Assembly (NCBI GenBank): GCA_041855445.1
Contig: JBHAEG010000067.1
Span: 70,959-134,958, forward strand
Source: Faucicola sp041855445
GTDB taxonomy: Bacteria; Pseudomonadota; Gammaproteobacteria; Pseudomonadales; Moraxellaceae
Reading direction: 5' to 3'
DNA length: 64,000 nt
Under the pieces are notes generated by a model that made no database searches, was not told where the DNA came from, and worked only from the letters and a program-made list of their open reading frames with translations. The position numbers were made by a program, and so were the translations under genes. Of the stretch, positions 26,834 through 35,306 are shown piece after piece (within the stretch, counting starts at the first letter, position 1; each line of letters starts with the position of its first letter).

Positions 26834-27844
26834 ATGTTTAATCTTAGCCGTTTTGCCAAAGCATTGATGTTAAGTGGCGTTGTTGGATTGGTTGGGTGTA
26901 GTCAATCAAATCAAAATAATGACACTGCCACGAATAATAATGCTACAACAACCAATAAAACCGTTGCTGTAACTGCGATTATTGAACATCCTGCCCTTGA
27001 CGCTGTTCGTAAAGGTATGATTGACCAACTCGCTAAAGATGGGTTTAAAGAGGGAGAAAATTTAAAAATTAACTTTCAATCTGCCCAAGGCAATACTGCA
27101 ACCGCAGGACAAATTGCTAAACAATTTGTGGCAGATAAACCTGATGTTATCGTTGCAATAGCAACACCATCAGCTCAATCAGTCATTGCTGCAACAAATA
27201 GTATTCCTGTGGTTTTTTCTGCAGTGACTGACCCAGTGGAAGCAAAGTTAGTGAGTAAACTTGACGGCTCAGGTACAAATGTTGCGGGCGTTTCTGACAG
27301 CTTGCCACTTGACCCACAAATCGATTTAATGAAACAAATTAAACCTGATTTGAAAAAAATTGGTTATGTTTATAGCCCAGGTGAAGTCAATTCAACTGCC
27401 ACATTAAAAGCTTTAGAAGCAAAAGTAAAACCAATGGGGATAGAGGTCGTGCCTGCCCCTGCTCAACGTACAACAGATATTCCTTTAGCGACTCGTAGTT
27501 TACAAGGAAAAGCGGATATTATTTACACCCCATTAGATAATAATGTTGCATCTGCTTATGAAGCATTATATCAAGCGGCTAAAGAAATCCAAATTCCATT
27601 AGTTGCATCAGATACAGACTTAGTTGCTCGTGGTGCGGTTGTTGCTCTTGGCGTAAACTATGAAAGTCTTGGACATGAAACAGGTAAAATTGTTACTCAG
27701 GTATTAAAAGGTGGCGAAGTAGGTAAAATTCCTGTTTATACAGCAAAAACTCTAGACTTACATGTTAGCCCAAAACACGCAAAAGAGCTTGGCGTTGAAT
27801 TACCAAAAACAATCATTGACAACGCTCAAAAAGTTGTAGAATAA
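26834..27844 (+). CDS. ABC importer substrate-binding lipoprotein 2 (TrpX/PF04392 type)
   Basis: The 336-residue lipoprotein (lipobox LVGC, Cys22) has the same family motifs as its neighbours (IIEHPALDAVRKGMIDQLA, NFQSAQGNTATAGQI, VFSAVTDPVEAKLVSKLDGSGTN, YSPGEVNST). AAAGGAT precedes the ATG. The N-terminus is nearly identical to paralogue 3 at DNA level, while the ligand-facing parts differ (SDTDLVARGAVVALGVNYESLG). It probably shares the membrane components encoded downstream. The ligand is unknown; related systems move tryptophan or other aromatic amino acids. Confidence 0.85.
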   Translation: MFNLSRFAKALMLSGVVGLVGCSQSNQNNDTATNNNATTTNKTVAVTAIIEHPALDAVRKGMIDQLAKDGFKEGENLKINFQSAQGNTATAGQIAKQFVADKPDVIVAIATPSAQSVIAATNSIPVVFSAVTDPVEAKLVSKLDGSGTNVAGVSDSLPLDPQIDLMKQIKPDLKKIGYVYSPGEVNSTATLKALEAKVKPMGIEVVPAPAQRTTDIPLATRSLQGKADIIYTPLDNNVASAYEALYQAAKEIQIPLVASDTDLVARGAVVALGVNYESLGHETGKIVTQVLKGGEVGKIPVYTAKTLDLHVSPKHAKELGVELPKTIIDNAQKVVE

Positions 27845-27867
27845 CTCATTTTTTTAGAGGAAAAATT

Positions 27868-28908
27868 ATGTTTAATCCTAGCCGTTTTGCCAAAGCATTG
27901 ATGTTAAGTGGATTTGTTGGTTTAGTTGGCTGTAGCCAACCTAGCCAAAATAACAATGCAAGTACAGAAAAAGCAAATAGCAATGAACAAAAAACCAGCG
28001 AAACAACCGCCACGACTAATAAAACAATCGCTATTACTGCCATTGTAGAACATCCATCATTAGATGCAGTGCGTAAAGGTGTGATTGATGAACTTGCCGA
28101 ACAAGGGTTAAAAGAAGGTGAAAACCTGAAAGTAAATTTTCAATCAGCCCAAGGCAACACTGGTACAGCAGGGCAAATTGCTAAACAATTTGTATCGGAT
28201 AATCCTGACGTGATTGTTGCTATTTCTACACCATCAGCTCAATCGGTTGTTGCAAGTACAAACAGTATTCCAGTTGTATTTTCAGCGGTTACTGACCCAG
28301 TGGAAGCAAAGCTGGTTAGTAAGCTTGATGGTTCTGGTACAAATGTTACAGGAGCATCAGATGCTGTACCACTTGACCCACAAATTAAGCTTATGAAAGA
28401 AATCTTTCCAAACTTAAAAAATGTTGGATATGTGTATAGCCCAGGTGAAGTCAATTCAACTGTGGTATTAAAAAATCTAAAAGACAAACTTACGCCGATG
28501 GGAATTACCGTTGTTGAAGCTCCAGCACAACGTAGTAACGACATCGCAATGGCAGGTCGTAGTTTACAAGGTAAAGTCGATATGATTTATACCACGACAG
28601 ATAATAATGTAGTATCTGCCTATGAAGCATTATATCAAGCATCAAAAGAAGCTAAAATTCCGTTGATTTCTACTGCTCCAACTGATGCAGGACGTGGTGC
28701 AGCTGCTGCGATGGGGGTTGATTATTATGACCTTGGTCGTAACACAGGGAAAATTGTTTATCGCATTTTAAATGGTGAAAAAGCAGGTAGCATTCCTGTA
28801 TATACCGCAGAAAAACTTGAACTACATGTTAGTCCAAAACATGCACAAGAACAAGGCTTAACCTTGCCACAGTCAGTCATCGACCAAGCAAAAGAAGTAA
28901 TAAAATAA
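27868..28908 (+). CDS. ABC importer substrate-binding lipoprotein 3 (TrpX/PF04392 type)
   Basis: The 346-residue lipoprotein (lipobox LVGC, Cys22) has a 24-residue Asn/Ser/Glu/Lys-rich linker before the binding fold (IVEHPSLDAVRKGVIDELAEQG). AGAGGAAA precedes the ATG. It is closer to paralogue 2 than to paralogue 1 in the middle region (VFSAVTDPVEAKLVSKLDGSGTN). It is closer to paralogue 1 in other blocks (VIDELAEQG, NTGTAGQI, VVASTN), so the sequence looks mosaic. It is the last binding-protein gene before a hairpin and the permease gene. Confidence 0.85.
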   Translation: MFNPSRFAKALMLSGFVGLVGCSQPSQNNNASTEKANSNEQKTSETTATTNKTIAITAIVEHPSLDAVRKGVIDELAEQGLKEGENLKVNFQSAQGNTGTAGQIAKQFVSDNPDVIVAISTPSAQSVVASTNSIPVVFSAVTDPVEAKLVSKLDGSGTNVTGASDAVPLDPQIKLMKEIFPNLKNVGYVYSPGEVNSTVVLKNLKDKLTPMGITVVEAPAQRSNDIAMAGRSLQGKVDMIYTTTDNNVVSAYEALYQASKEAKIPLISTAPTDAGRGAAAAMGVDYYDLGRNTGKIVYRILNGEKAGSIPVYTAEKLELHVSPKHAQEQGLTLPQSVIDQAKEVIK

Positions 28909-29047
28909 TGGTGATTGCCTTTTTTGGCTCACATCATTAAGATGACGACTGATGCTGTAACCAACGCCATCGATTTATTGTTGATTAATTATCAAACCAA
29001 ATATTTAGATGGTTGTTGGTTTATTTAATTTATAATTTGGGTGTTTT

Positions 29048-29110
29048 ATGTTTATTCCTCATCAGGATACCTTTTGGTTTACAATCACTGAGGATTGCTT
29101 AAACTGTTAA
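29048..29110 (+). other. possible 20-codon leader ORF before the importer hairpin
   Basis: ATG 29048 to TAA 29108-29110 would encode a 20-residue peptide with TFWFTITEDC in the middle. GGGTG lies just upstream, a weak ribosome-binding site. Its stop is 11 bases before a terminator-like hairpin, the layout of an attenuator leader. A single Trp codon is weak evidence, and the ORF may be chance. Confidence 0.2.
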
Positions 29111-29120
29111 ATTTTAATCT

Positions 29121-29157
29121 AAATAACTAACAAAATATCATGTGATGTTAGTTATTT
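29121..29157 (+). terminator. terminator-like hairpin inside the importer operon
   Basis: A perfect 12-base inverted repeat (AAATAACTAACA at 29121-29132 and its complement at 29146-29157) with a 13-base loop ends in TTATTTTTA on the plus strand. It lies between the third binding-protein gene and the permease gene, 24 bases before the permease start. It could reduce permease and ATPase expression relative to the binding proteins or act as an attenuator. Confidence 0.6.
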
Positions 29158-29181
29158 TTAAACCATGGTTATCGTTTACTT

Positions 29182-30075
29182 ATGTCTTTACTTGCCTTTT
29201 TTGGTGCACTTGAAAGTGGCTTGATTTATGCGTTAGTTGCACTGGGTGTACTTATCTCATTTAGAATTCTTGATTTTCCCGATTTAACAGCAGATGGTAG
29301 TTTCCCTTTGGGTGGAGCTGTGGCTGGATTATCGATTATTGCAGGGTTTAATCCTTGGCTTGCTTGTATTTTTGGTATGTTAGCTGGGGCGATTGCAGGT
29401 GTTGTGACAGCATGGCTACATGTTAAACTAGGTATTTTACAACTTTTAGCAAGTATTTTGGTCATGGTGGCGTTATATTCTGTCAATTTACGCATCATGG
29501 GAGCACCAAATTTACCATTATTAGGTGAACCAACTGTATTTGAAGGATTTGTGACAGATAGCAATGGTTTTTGGATGCGATGTGTCGTGATTGGTGGTGT
29601 GGTTATTCTAGCGAAGCTGTTTTTAGATTGGTTTTTTAGCACTGAAACAGGTTTGGCGATGCGGGCTACAGGTTCCAATTTACGCATGGCTCAGGCACAA
29701 GGCATTCATACATCATGGATTACTATTTTAGGTATGGCGGTGTCTAATGCGTTGATTGCACTGGCTGGGGCATTATTTGTGCAAACACAAGGTGGTGCAG
29801 ATATTTCGATTGGTATTGGTACGATTGTCATTGGTTTGGCAGCGGTCATTATTGGTGAGACTATTATGCCAGCGAAGAAAATGATTTGGATTACATTAGC
29901 GGTAATTGTTGGGGCAGTATTATATAAATTATTTATTCAAATCGCCTTATCAAATCAGTTATTGCGTGATATTGGTTTTGGTCCACAAGATTTGAATTTA
30001 ATCACAGCGTTATTAGTGGTATTTGCATTAATATTGCCTACTTTAAAATCAAAACTTCTCAGTCGCCGTTCATAA
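29182..30075 (+). CDS. ABC importer permease (TrpY type)
   Basis: The 297-residue inner-membrane protein has about eight to nine hydrophobic segments and the branched-chain-permease-like fold that accompanies PF04392 binding proteins (YALVALGVLISFRILDFPDLTADGSFPLGGAV, GLAMRATGSNLRMAQAQGIHTSWITILGMAVSNAL). It starts 24 bases after the hairpin and is followed 22 bases later by the ATPase gene. It is the only permease near the three binding proteins. Confidence 0.88.
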   Translation: MSLLAFFGALESGLIYALVALGVLISFRILDFPDLTADGSFPLGGAVAGLSIIAGFNPWLACIFGMLAGAIAGVVTAWLHVKLGILQLLASILVMVALYSVNLRIMGAPNLPLLGEPTVFEGFVTDSNGFWMRCVVIGGVVILAKLFLDWFFSTETGLAMRATGSNLRMAQAQGIHTSWITILGMAVSNALIALAGALFVQTQGGADISIGIGTIVIGLAAVIIGETIMPAKKMIWITLAVIVGAVLYKLFIQIALSNQLLRDIGFGPQDLNLITALLVVFALILPTLKSKLLSRRS

Positions 30076-30097
30076 TTAGTCAAAGGAAGCCACTGTT

Positions 30098-30892
30098 ATG
30101 ATGCAAGCAACCAATCTTAAATTAACCTTCAATAAAGGTACACCTATTGAAAATCCTGCCTTGCGTGGTATTAGCCTAAATATCGCTGAAGGAGAATTTG
30201 TCACCGTTATTGGAACAAATGGGGCAGGAAAATCAACGTTTTTAAATACTATTGCAGGCACAATTCGAGTTGATAGCGGTTCTGTGTTATTAAATGGGAT
30301 TGATGTTACCAAAAAAAATGCCTCGCAACGGGCAAATTGGGTAGCTCGAGTGTTTCAAGACCCTATGGCTGGCACTTGTGAAGCATTAACCATCGAAGAA
30401 AATATGGCTTTAGCGTATAAACGTGGAGAAAAACGTTTTTTACGCTCAGCGTTAAATGCAAGTAATCGTGAATTATTTCGTGAAAAATTGGCGATTTTAA
30501 AGTTAGGCTTAGAAAATCGTTTAACAGACCGTATGGGATTATTATCAGGTGGGCAACGTCAAGCAGTCAGTTTATTAATGGCATCGTTAAAGCCTTCAAA
30601 AATTTTATTACTTGACGAACACACTGCCGCTCTTGACCCAAAAACTGCCGCTTTTGTATTAGAATTGACTGACCAGATTGTTACGGAAAATGGTTTGACT
30701 GCGATGATGGTCACTCACTCGATGCAACAGGCTTTACAGCATGGTTCTCGCACAGTCATGTTGCATCAAGGGCAAGTTGTACTTGATGTATCGGGGGATA
30801 GTCGTAAAGGTATGACAGTGCATGATTTATTAGACATGTTTGAAAAAACTCGGGGCGAAGTAGTAGAAGATGATAGTTTATTGTTAAGCTAA
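30098..30892 (+). CDS. ABC importer ATPase (TrpZ type)
   Basis: The 264-residue ABC ATPase has Walker A GTNGAGKST, a Q-loop region ARVFQDPMAGTCEALT, signature LSGGQRQAVS, Walker B ILLLDEHTAALDP (His where many ABC proteins have Pro) and H-loop MVTHSM. This DEHTAALDP form is common in the TrpZ/PF04392-associated ATPases. It is the last gene of the importer cluster and ends at a strong terminator. Confidence 0.9.
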   Translation: MMQATNLKLTFNKGTPIENPALRGISLNIAEGEFVTVIGTNGAGKSTFLNTIAGTIRVDSGSVLLNGIDVTKKNASQRANWVARVFQDPMAGTCEALTIEENMALAYKRGEKRFLRSALNASNRELFREKLAILKLGLENRLTDRMGLLSGGQRQAVSLLMASLKPSKILLLDEHTAALDPKTAAFVLELTDQIVTENGLTAMMVTHSMQQALQHGSRTVMLHQGQVVLDVSGDSRKGMTVHDLLDMFEKTRGEVVEDDSLLLS

Positions 30893-30907
30893 ACTGGTTA
30901 AAATTAA

Positions 30908-30942
30908 AAAGGTAAAAACGGATTGTTGATGTTTTTACCTTT
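30908..30942. terminator. bidirectional terminator after the importer ATPase gene
   Basis: AAAGGTAAAAAC (30908-30919) pairs perfectly with GTTTTTACCTTT (30931-30942) around an 11-base loop, with T-runs on both strands. It overlaps the stop codon of the convergent minus-strand gene. Confidence 0.8.
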
Positions 30943-31417
30943 CATCATTGATAAATTGTAATTGTAACTCACTTAAACACTTATTCAGATCTCTTTTAAA
31001 TGACCCGCTCGGTTCAATAACATCATCAATTAAACATGTATTTTGTTTGCAACTAAACACATAATATAACGTGTGCTTTCCACCCAAATTTTTAAAAGTC
31101 ACTTTGACATTACCATTTTTAATCACTTGAAATTTAGCGGTACGAGCGATTTTTTTTGCATCATAATCGTTTCCTTGAACAATCAAATTATAATCAATAC
31201 AAGCAATGCCACCTTGTCCTAATAGTTTATCTTTATCAAAGGCGTTTTTAAAGCTGGGTGATAGCATTCGATAAAAATATGGATTGTGTGAATTAATCTC
31301 TTTAGCAGAATAGATTTTTTTTAGCATATTGAGCTTTTGTGTATTAACATCAGCATTTGCCATGGTTGGTATGATGAATATTGACAAAAAGCCCATGGCA
31401 CAAAATAATTTCTTCAT
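30935..31417 (-). CDS. small exported protein of unknown function
   Basis: The 160-residue product has a clear signal peptide (MKKLFCAMGFLSIFIIPTMA, cleavage near ANA-DVN). The mature part has an NTF2-like or DUF3828-like pattern (SPSFKNAFDKDKLL, YNLIVQGNDYDAKKI, FQVIKNGNVKVTFKNLGGKHTLYYVF) and four cysteines, two of them in CKQNTC, that could form disulfides. The domain guess is weak. It is a lone gene facing the importer cluster, and its stop lies within the shared terminator. Confidence 0.6.
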   Translation of the reverse strand: MKKLFCAMGFLSIFIIPTMANADVNTQKLNMLKKIYSAKEINSHNPYFYRMLSPSFKNAFDKDKLLGQGGIACIDYNLIVQGNDYDAKKIARTAKFQVIKNGNVKVTFKNLGGKHTLYYVFSCKQNTCLIDDVIEPSGSFKRDLNKCLSELQLQFINDER

Positions 31418-31680
31418 ATATTTTCCTAAAATTTTGTCATTAGTTTTATGATTATATATAAAGTGTTATTTATTGCAATATTTTTCTATTAAAAATAAAA
31501 CAAAATATGATAAAATATTGATTTTATTAATAAAAATATTAAAAATCATTTCAATCAGCAATGACAATTGATAATTTATAGTAAGTTGAAAATTTATTTA
31601 CTACATTTGTTAAAATATGTTATTCTTTGCCGATAAAAAATCAGCTTTTTTTGATTACCAATCATACATTGAGGTATTTT

Positions 31681-32142
31681 ATGAATGTACAGGTAAAAAT
31701 TTTAAATCCAAAAATTGGGCAAGATGAAAAATTTCCGTTACCCACTCGAGCAACAGAAGGTTCGGCTGGTATTGATTTGCGAGCATGTATTGACCAAGCC
31801 ATAACTATTAAAGCAGGTGAAACAGTGCTTATTCCAACTGGCTTGGCGATTTATATTGCTAATCCCGATTATGTTGGGTTGATTATGCCTCGTTCTGGAC
31901 TTGGACATAAACACGGCATTGTTTTAGGTAATTTGACAGGCGTTATTGATGCAGATTATCAAGGTGAGTTAATGGTATCTATTTGGAACCGAAGTAAAAC
32001 CGATTATATTTTACAACCTGCCGAAAGAATGGCTCAATACCTTGTTGTACCTGTCGTGCGTCCAGTATTTGATATTGTTGATGATTTTACCAATATTAGT
32101 GAACGTGGAGTAGGTGGTTTTGGCTCTAGTGGTAGTCATTAG
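31681..32142 (+). CDS. dut: dUTPase
   Basis: The 153-residue trimeric dUTP pyrophosphatase keeps uracil out of DNA and supplies dUMP. All five family motifs are present: GSAGIDLRA, PRSGLGHKHGI, GNLTGVIDADYQGEL, PAERMAQYLV and the C-terminal RGVGGFGSSG. The frame reaches back to 31627, but ATG 31681 has TTGAGG upstream and gives the standard length. It lies upstream of algC and argB, the order seen in pseudomonads and Moraxellaceae. Confidence 0.96.
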   Translation: MNVQVKILNPKIGQDEKFPLPTRATEGSAGIDLRACIDQAITIKAGETVLIPTGLAIYIANPDYVGLIMPRSGLGHKHGIVLGNLTGVIDADYQGELMVSIWNRSKTDYILQPAERMAQYLVVPVVRPVFDIVDDFTNISERGVGGFGSSGSH

Positions 32143-32212
32143 TTTAAATATTGATACAATTTTAATTAAAAATAAATAAAAACGTTAAAATGATAAAATT
32201 AGGATATTTATT

Positions 32213-33763
32213 ATGGTAAATTTGCTTGAAAAATATGAAATAACTTGTGATGATTTACATCCATTTTTACCCCAAAAAAAACTATTTAAAGCTTATGATA
32301 TCCGAGGCGAGGGAGTTTTTTTTACAGATGATTTTTTATATTCTTTAGCAAATGGTTTTGCTCATTTGTTTCAAAGCGTACAAGCGACAACGGTAGTCAT
32401 TGGTTATGATGTGCGTCAGTACAGCCAATATATCGCTAAATTTTTAGCCTATCACCTGCACAAAAAAAATATTCAAGTACAATGGCTTGGACAAGTAACG
32501 ACCCCAATGATGGCATTTATGGCAAATGAATGTGAAGGGCATGGCATCATGGTAACGGCAAGCCATTCAGAAAAACATATTCATGGCATTAAATGGCTAG
32601 TTAGTCATGTATCACCCAGTGCAAGTGATATTCAAGATTTATATCATAATTTGATGAATTTTCCTGTGATATTACCAAGTATTCATCTTGTAAAAACAAT
32701 CATGAATGCAAACTATGAAACCGTTGATTGTTTTGATAATTATCAATTAGCTATTTATCGTGCATTAAATAAAATTAATCAATATGCGACAACAACCGCT
32801 AACCAATCATATCGTTTAGTCATTGACTGTATGAATGGAGCAACCAGTTTATTTGCAAAAACATTATTTGAAACAGCAGGTTATGACTGTGTAGTATTAA
32901 ATAATGTACCAAATGCCAATTTTCCCAAAGGTAATCCCGACCCAGCCGAGCAAGGAAGATTAGCAGAACTTTGTCAGGCTGTGATTGCTCATCGTGCTGA
33001 TATTGGTTTAGCATTTGATGGTGATGGCGACCGTTTGATGATAGTTGATGGTCAAGGGCAAATGATTTCTCCAGATAATCTATTGTTTTTATTGGCAAAT
33101 ATTTCTATAGAAGAAGCTCAGCCAAATCATCAGCATCAGTTTGCTGAAATTATTTTTGATGTAAAATGTTCTCATCATTTACCACAGTTAATTAAACAAC
33201 GTGGTGGCGTGCCAAGTATGGCAAAGACTGGTAGTAGTTTAATGCGAAAATCTTTGCAAACTAAAACAAAATTTTCGATTTTTGCTGGTGAATTATCAGG
33301 ACATTTTTTGTTTAATGATGGCTATTTCGTGTTACATGATGATGCGATGTATGCAGGGTTACGTTTGTTAAATTGGTTGCAACGTCAGCCTGAACATTTA
33401 TCTCACATTATCAATCATCTACCAAAAAGTATTAGTACAGCTGATATGTATTTGCCAATTACTAATAGTGAAAGTGGGCAGAGTTTTGTTAATAAATTAG
33501 TTGGTTTAACGAAAAAATCGTTACGGCAGTTGAAAAATTCCGATATAAAACGTCCAAAAATTACCACAATTGATGGTTTACGCTTGGATTTTGAGTATGG
33601 TTTTGGTATTGTAAGAAAATCTAACACAGGAAATTTTTTAACGGTGCGTTTTTCAGGCAATACGTTAAGCGATTTACAGCATATTCAGCAGATTTTTGTT
33701 GATTTATGTCGTAAACTTGATGATAACTTTGCTAATCAAGTCGCTATCATTCAACCAAATTAA
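32213..33763 (+). CDS. algC: phosphomannomutase/phosphoglucomutase AlgC
   Basis: AlgC interconverts hexose 1- and 6-phosphates for LPS and exopolysaccharide precursors. The landmarks are AYDIRGEG near the N-terminus, the phospho-serine loop VTASHS (Ser117), the metal loop FDGDGDRLM, the sugar-binding loop FAGELSGH and the phosphate-binding RFSGNT. The phospho-serine loop differs from the usual TGSHNP. The protein is longer (516 residues) than P. aeruginosa AlgC (463), with extra N-terminal residues and internal insertions. It is followed 35 bases later by argB. Confidence 0.9.
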   Translation: MVNLLEKYEITCDDLHPFLPQKKLFKAYDIRGEGVFFTDDFLYSLANGFAHLFQSVQATTVVIGYDVRQYSQYIAKFLAYHLHKKNIQVQWLGQVTTPMMAFMANECEGHGIMVTASHSEKHIHGIKWLVSHVSPSASDIQDLYHNLMNFPVILPSIHLVKTIMNANYETVDCFDNYQLAIYRALNKINQYATTTANQSYRLVIDCMNGATSLFAKTLFETAGYDCVVLNNVPNANFPKGNPDPAEQGRLAELCQAVIAHRADIGLAFDGDGDRLMIVDGQGQMISPDNLLFLLANISIEEAQPNHQHQFAEIIFDVKCSHHLPQLIKQRGGVPSMAKTGSSLMRKSLQTKTKFSIFAGELSGHFLFNDGYFVLHDDAMYAGLRLLNWLQRQPEHLSHIINHLPKSISTADMYLPITNSESGQSFVNKLVGLTKKSLRQLKNSDIKRPKITTIDGLRLDFEYGFGIVRKSNTGNFLTVRFSGNTLSDLQHIQQIFVDLCRKLDDNFANQVAIIQPN

Positions 33764-33798
33764 TTAAACATATTTAAAAATAATTTAAGGAATTATTT

Positions 33799-34698
33799 AT
33801 GGCTCTTGACCTTGCTCAAGCAATGCAAACCGCTGAAGTTTTGACAGAAGCTTTACCTTATATTCAACGTTTTGAAGATAAAGTGATGGTGGTTAAATAT
33901 GGTGGTAATGCCATGACTGACCCTGCGTTGGAAAGTTCGTTTGCTCGGGATATTGTGCTATTAAAAACTGTTGGTATTCACCCTGTAGTTGTTCATGGTG
34001 GTGGACCTCAAGTCGATAACTTAATGAAAGAATTAGGGCGGACTTCTGATAGAATTGACGGTATGCGAGTGACTGACAAAGGCACGATGGACGTTGTAGA
34101 AATGGTGCTTGGTGGCAGTGTGAATAAATCAATTGTTAATTTGATTAATCAACATGGCGGGCGTGCGATTGGTTTAACTGGTAAAGATGCAAATTTAATT
34201 CGTGCCAAAAAATTACCCATGACAAAAGTCGATGAACAGGGAAATACCAGAGAAATTGACTTGGGATTTGTGGGCGATGTGGTGAGTGTCAATCGTAACG
34301 TATTGGATTTAATGATTTCGTCAAATTTTATTCCCGTCATTGCCCCATTAGGTGTTGATACGGAAGGGAATACTTATAATATTAATGCTGACTTAGTTGC
34401 TGGACGTGTTGCAGAATTTATGCAGGCAGAAAAGCTGATTTTATTGACCAATATCAAAGGTGTTTTGGATAAAAATGGTAATATTGCCACAGGTCTGACA
34501 ACGGCTAAAGTTGATGAAATGATAGCAGATGGCACAATTTCAGGGGGTATGATACCAAAAATTAGTTGTGCATTAGAGGCAGTCAGAAATGGGGTAAAAA
34601 GTGCTGTTATCGTTGATGGACGAGTACCACATGCCACCTTATTAGAAGTATTTACTGACCAAGGTGTTGGCACATTAATTAGTAATAAAGTTGTTTAA
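33799..34698 (+). CDS. argB: N-acetylglutamate kinase
   Basis: The 299-residue enzyme phosphorylates N-acetylglutamate in arginine synthesis. Clear motifs are VVKYGGNAM, PVVVHGGGPQV, GLTGKDANLI, NINADLVAGRVAE, ILLTNIKGVLDKNG and GGMIPKISCALEAV. The N-terminal helix (residues 1-25) matches the arginine-sensitive hexameric type. AAGGAAT precedes the ATG. It is the third gene of dut-algC-argB. Confidence 0.97.
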   Translation: MALDLAQAMQTAEVLTEALPYIQRFEDKVMVVKYGGNAMTDPALESSFARDIVLLKTVGIHPVVVHGGGPQVDNLMKELGRTSDRIDGMRVTDKGTMDVVEMVLGGSVNKSIVNLINQHGGRAIGLTGKDANLIRAKKLPMTKVDEQGNTREIDLGFVGDVVSVNRNVLDLMISSNFIPVIAPLGVDTEGNTYNINADLVAGRVAEFMQAEKLILLTNIKGVLDKNGNIATGLTTAKVDEMIADGTISGGMIPKISCALEAVRNGVKSAVIVDGRVPHATLLEVFTDQGVGTLISNKVV

Positions 34699-34729
34699 TG
34701 GCGGATTGGATAAAATTCAATATATTAGT

Positions 34730-34761
34730 TAAAGGTACAAGTTGTGTTGCTTGTACCTTTA
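34730..34761. terminator. bidirectional terminator between argB and a convergent small gene
   Basis: TAAAGGTACAAG (34730-34741) pairs with CTTGTACCTTTA (34750-34761) around 8 bases, followed by TTTAA on the plus strand and AT-rich DNA on the other. Confidence 0.75.
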
Positions 34762-34781
34762 TTTAATGTTTTTTGATAAAT

Positions 34782-35081
34782 TTAGCTAAAATGTTCTGGT
34801 TCTTCGTCATAAACATGAGCATGCCAATGTGACAGTTGGCGTTGCATTAATGTTTGAATAGCTGCATGTATCATATGTTGCCCAATAAACTGCATATCTG
34901 AGCCGAGCATACTTTTAACTTTATCAGAAAATTCAATACTGACAAAAGGTTCTTCATCGCTATTGACAGGACGCAATACAAGCTTGCCATCTTCTTGTTG
35001 CACAAGCTCAAGCATCGTTTCTTTTGTCATGGCCATAGCATGCTCCATAATGTCTGCGGTGATGTTGTTGCTTTTCCCCAT
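34782..35081 (-). CDS. small conserved-looking protein of unknown function
   Basis: The 99-residue soluble protein has AAGGAA before its ATG and a sensible gene-like composition. It is amphipathic, rich in Met and Gln, with a histidine-rich C-terminus (SHWHAHVYDEEPEH). I recognise no domain. It is convergent with argB and ends 21 bases past their shared terminator. Confidence 0.65.
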   Translation of the reverse strand: MGKSNNITADIMEHAMAMTKETMLELVQQEDGKLVLRPVNSDEEPFVSIEFSDKVKSMLGSDMQFIGQHMIHAAIQTLMQRQLSHWHAHVYDEEPEHFS

Positions 35082-35237
35082 TGTTGTTCCTTATTTTCAA
35101 TGTATATAATAACATGGGTATGATAATGTAAAAATTAAAAATCAAGCGATATTCATTTATTATAACGTTAGAATAAGATTTTGCCTAATTTTTCAATGAA
35201 ATTTTTCTGATATTAATTGATAGATAAAAACGTCAAG

Positions 35238-35282
35238 AAAAGACCAACATTATCAGTGTTAGCCAATAATTGTCGGTCTTTT
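35238..35282 (-). terminator. terminator of the isochorismatase-like gene
   Basis: AAAAGACC (35238-35245) pairs with GGTCTTTT (35275-35282), with partial inner pairing (ACATTAT against ATAATTGT). It lies 25 bases past the gene's stop on the minus strand and ends in a T-run. Confidence 0.65.
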
Positions 35283-35306
35283 CGATAAATATATAAGATA
35301 AAACAC

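Noticed and set aside
29121..29157. TrpR operator in the importer gap
   Set aside because: The palindrome lacks the CTAG cores of TrpR sites and ends in a T-run, so a terminator-like stem fits better.
28909..29181. T-box riboswitch before the importer permease
   Set aside because: I see no AGGGTGG-type antiterminator sequence or specifier-loop layout.
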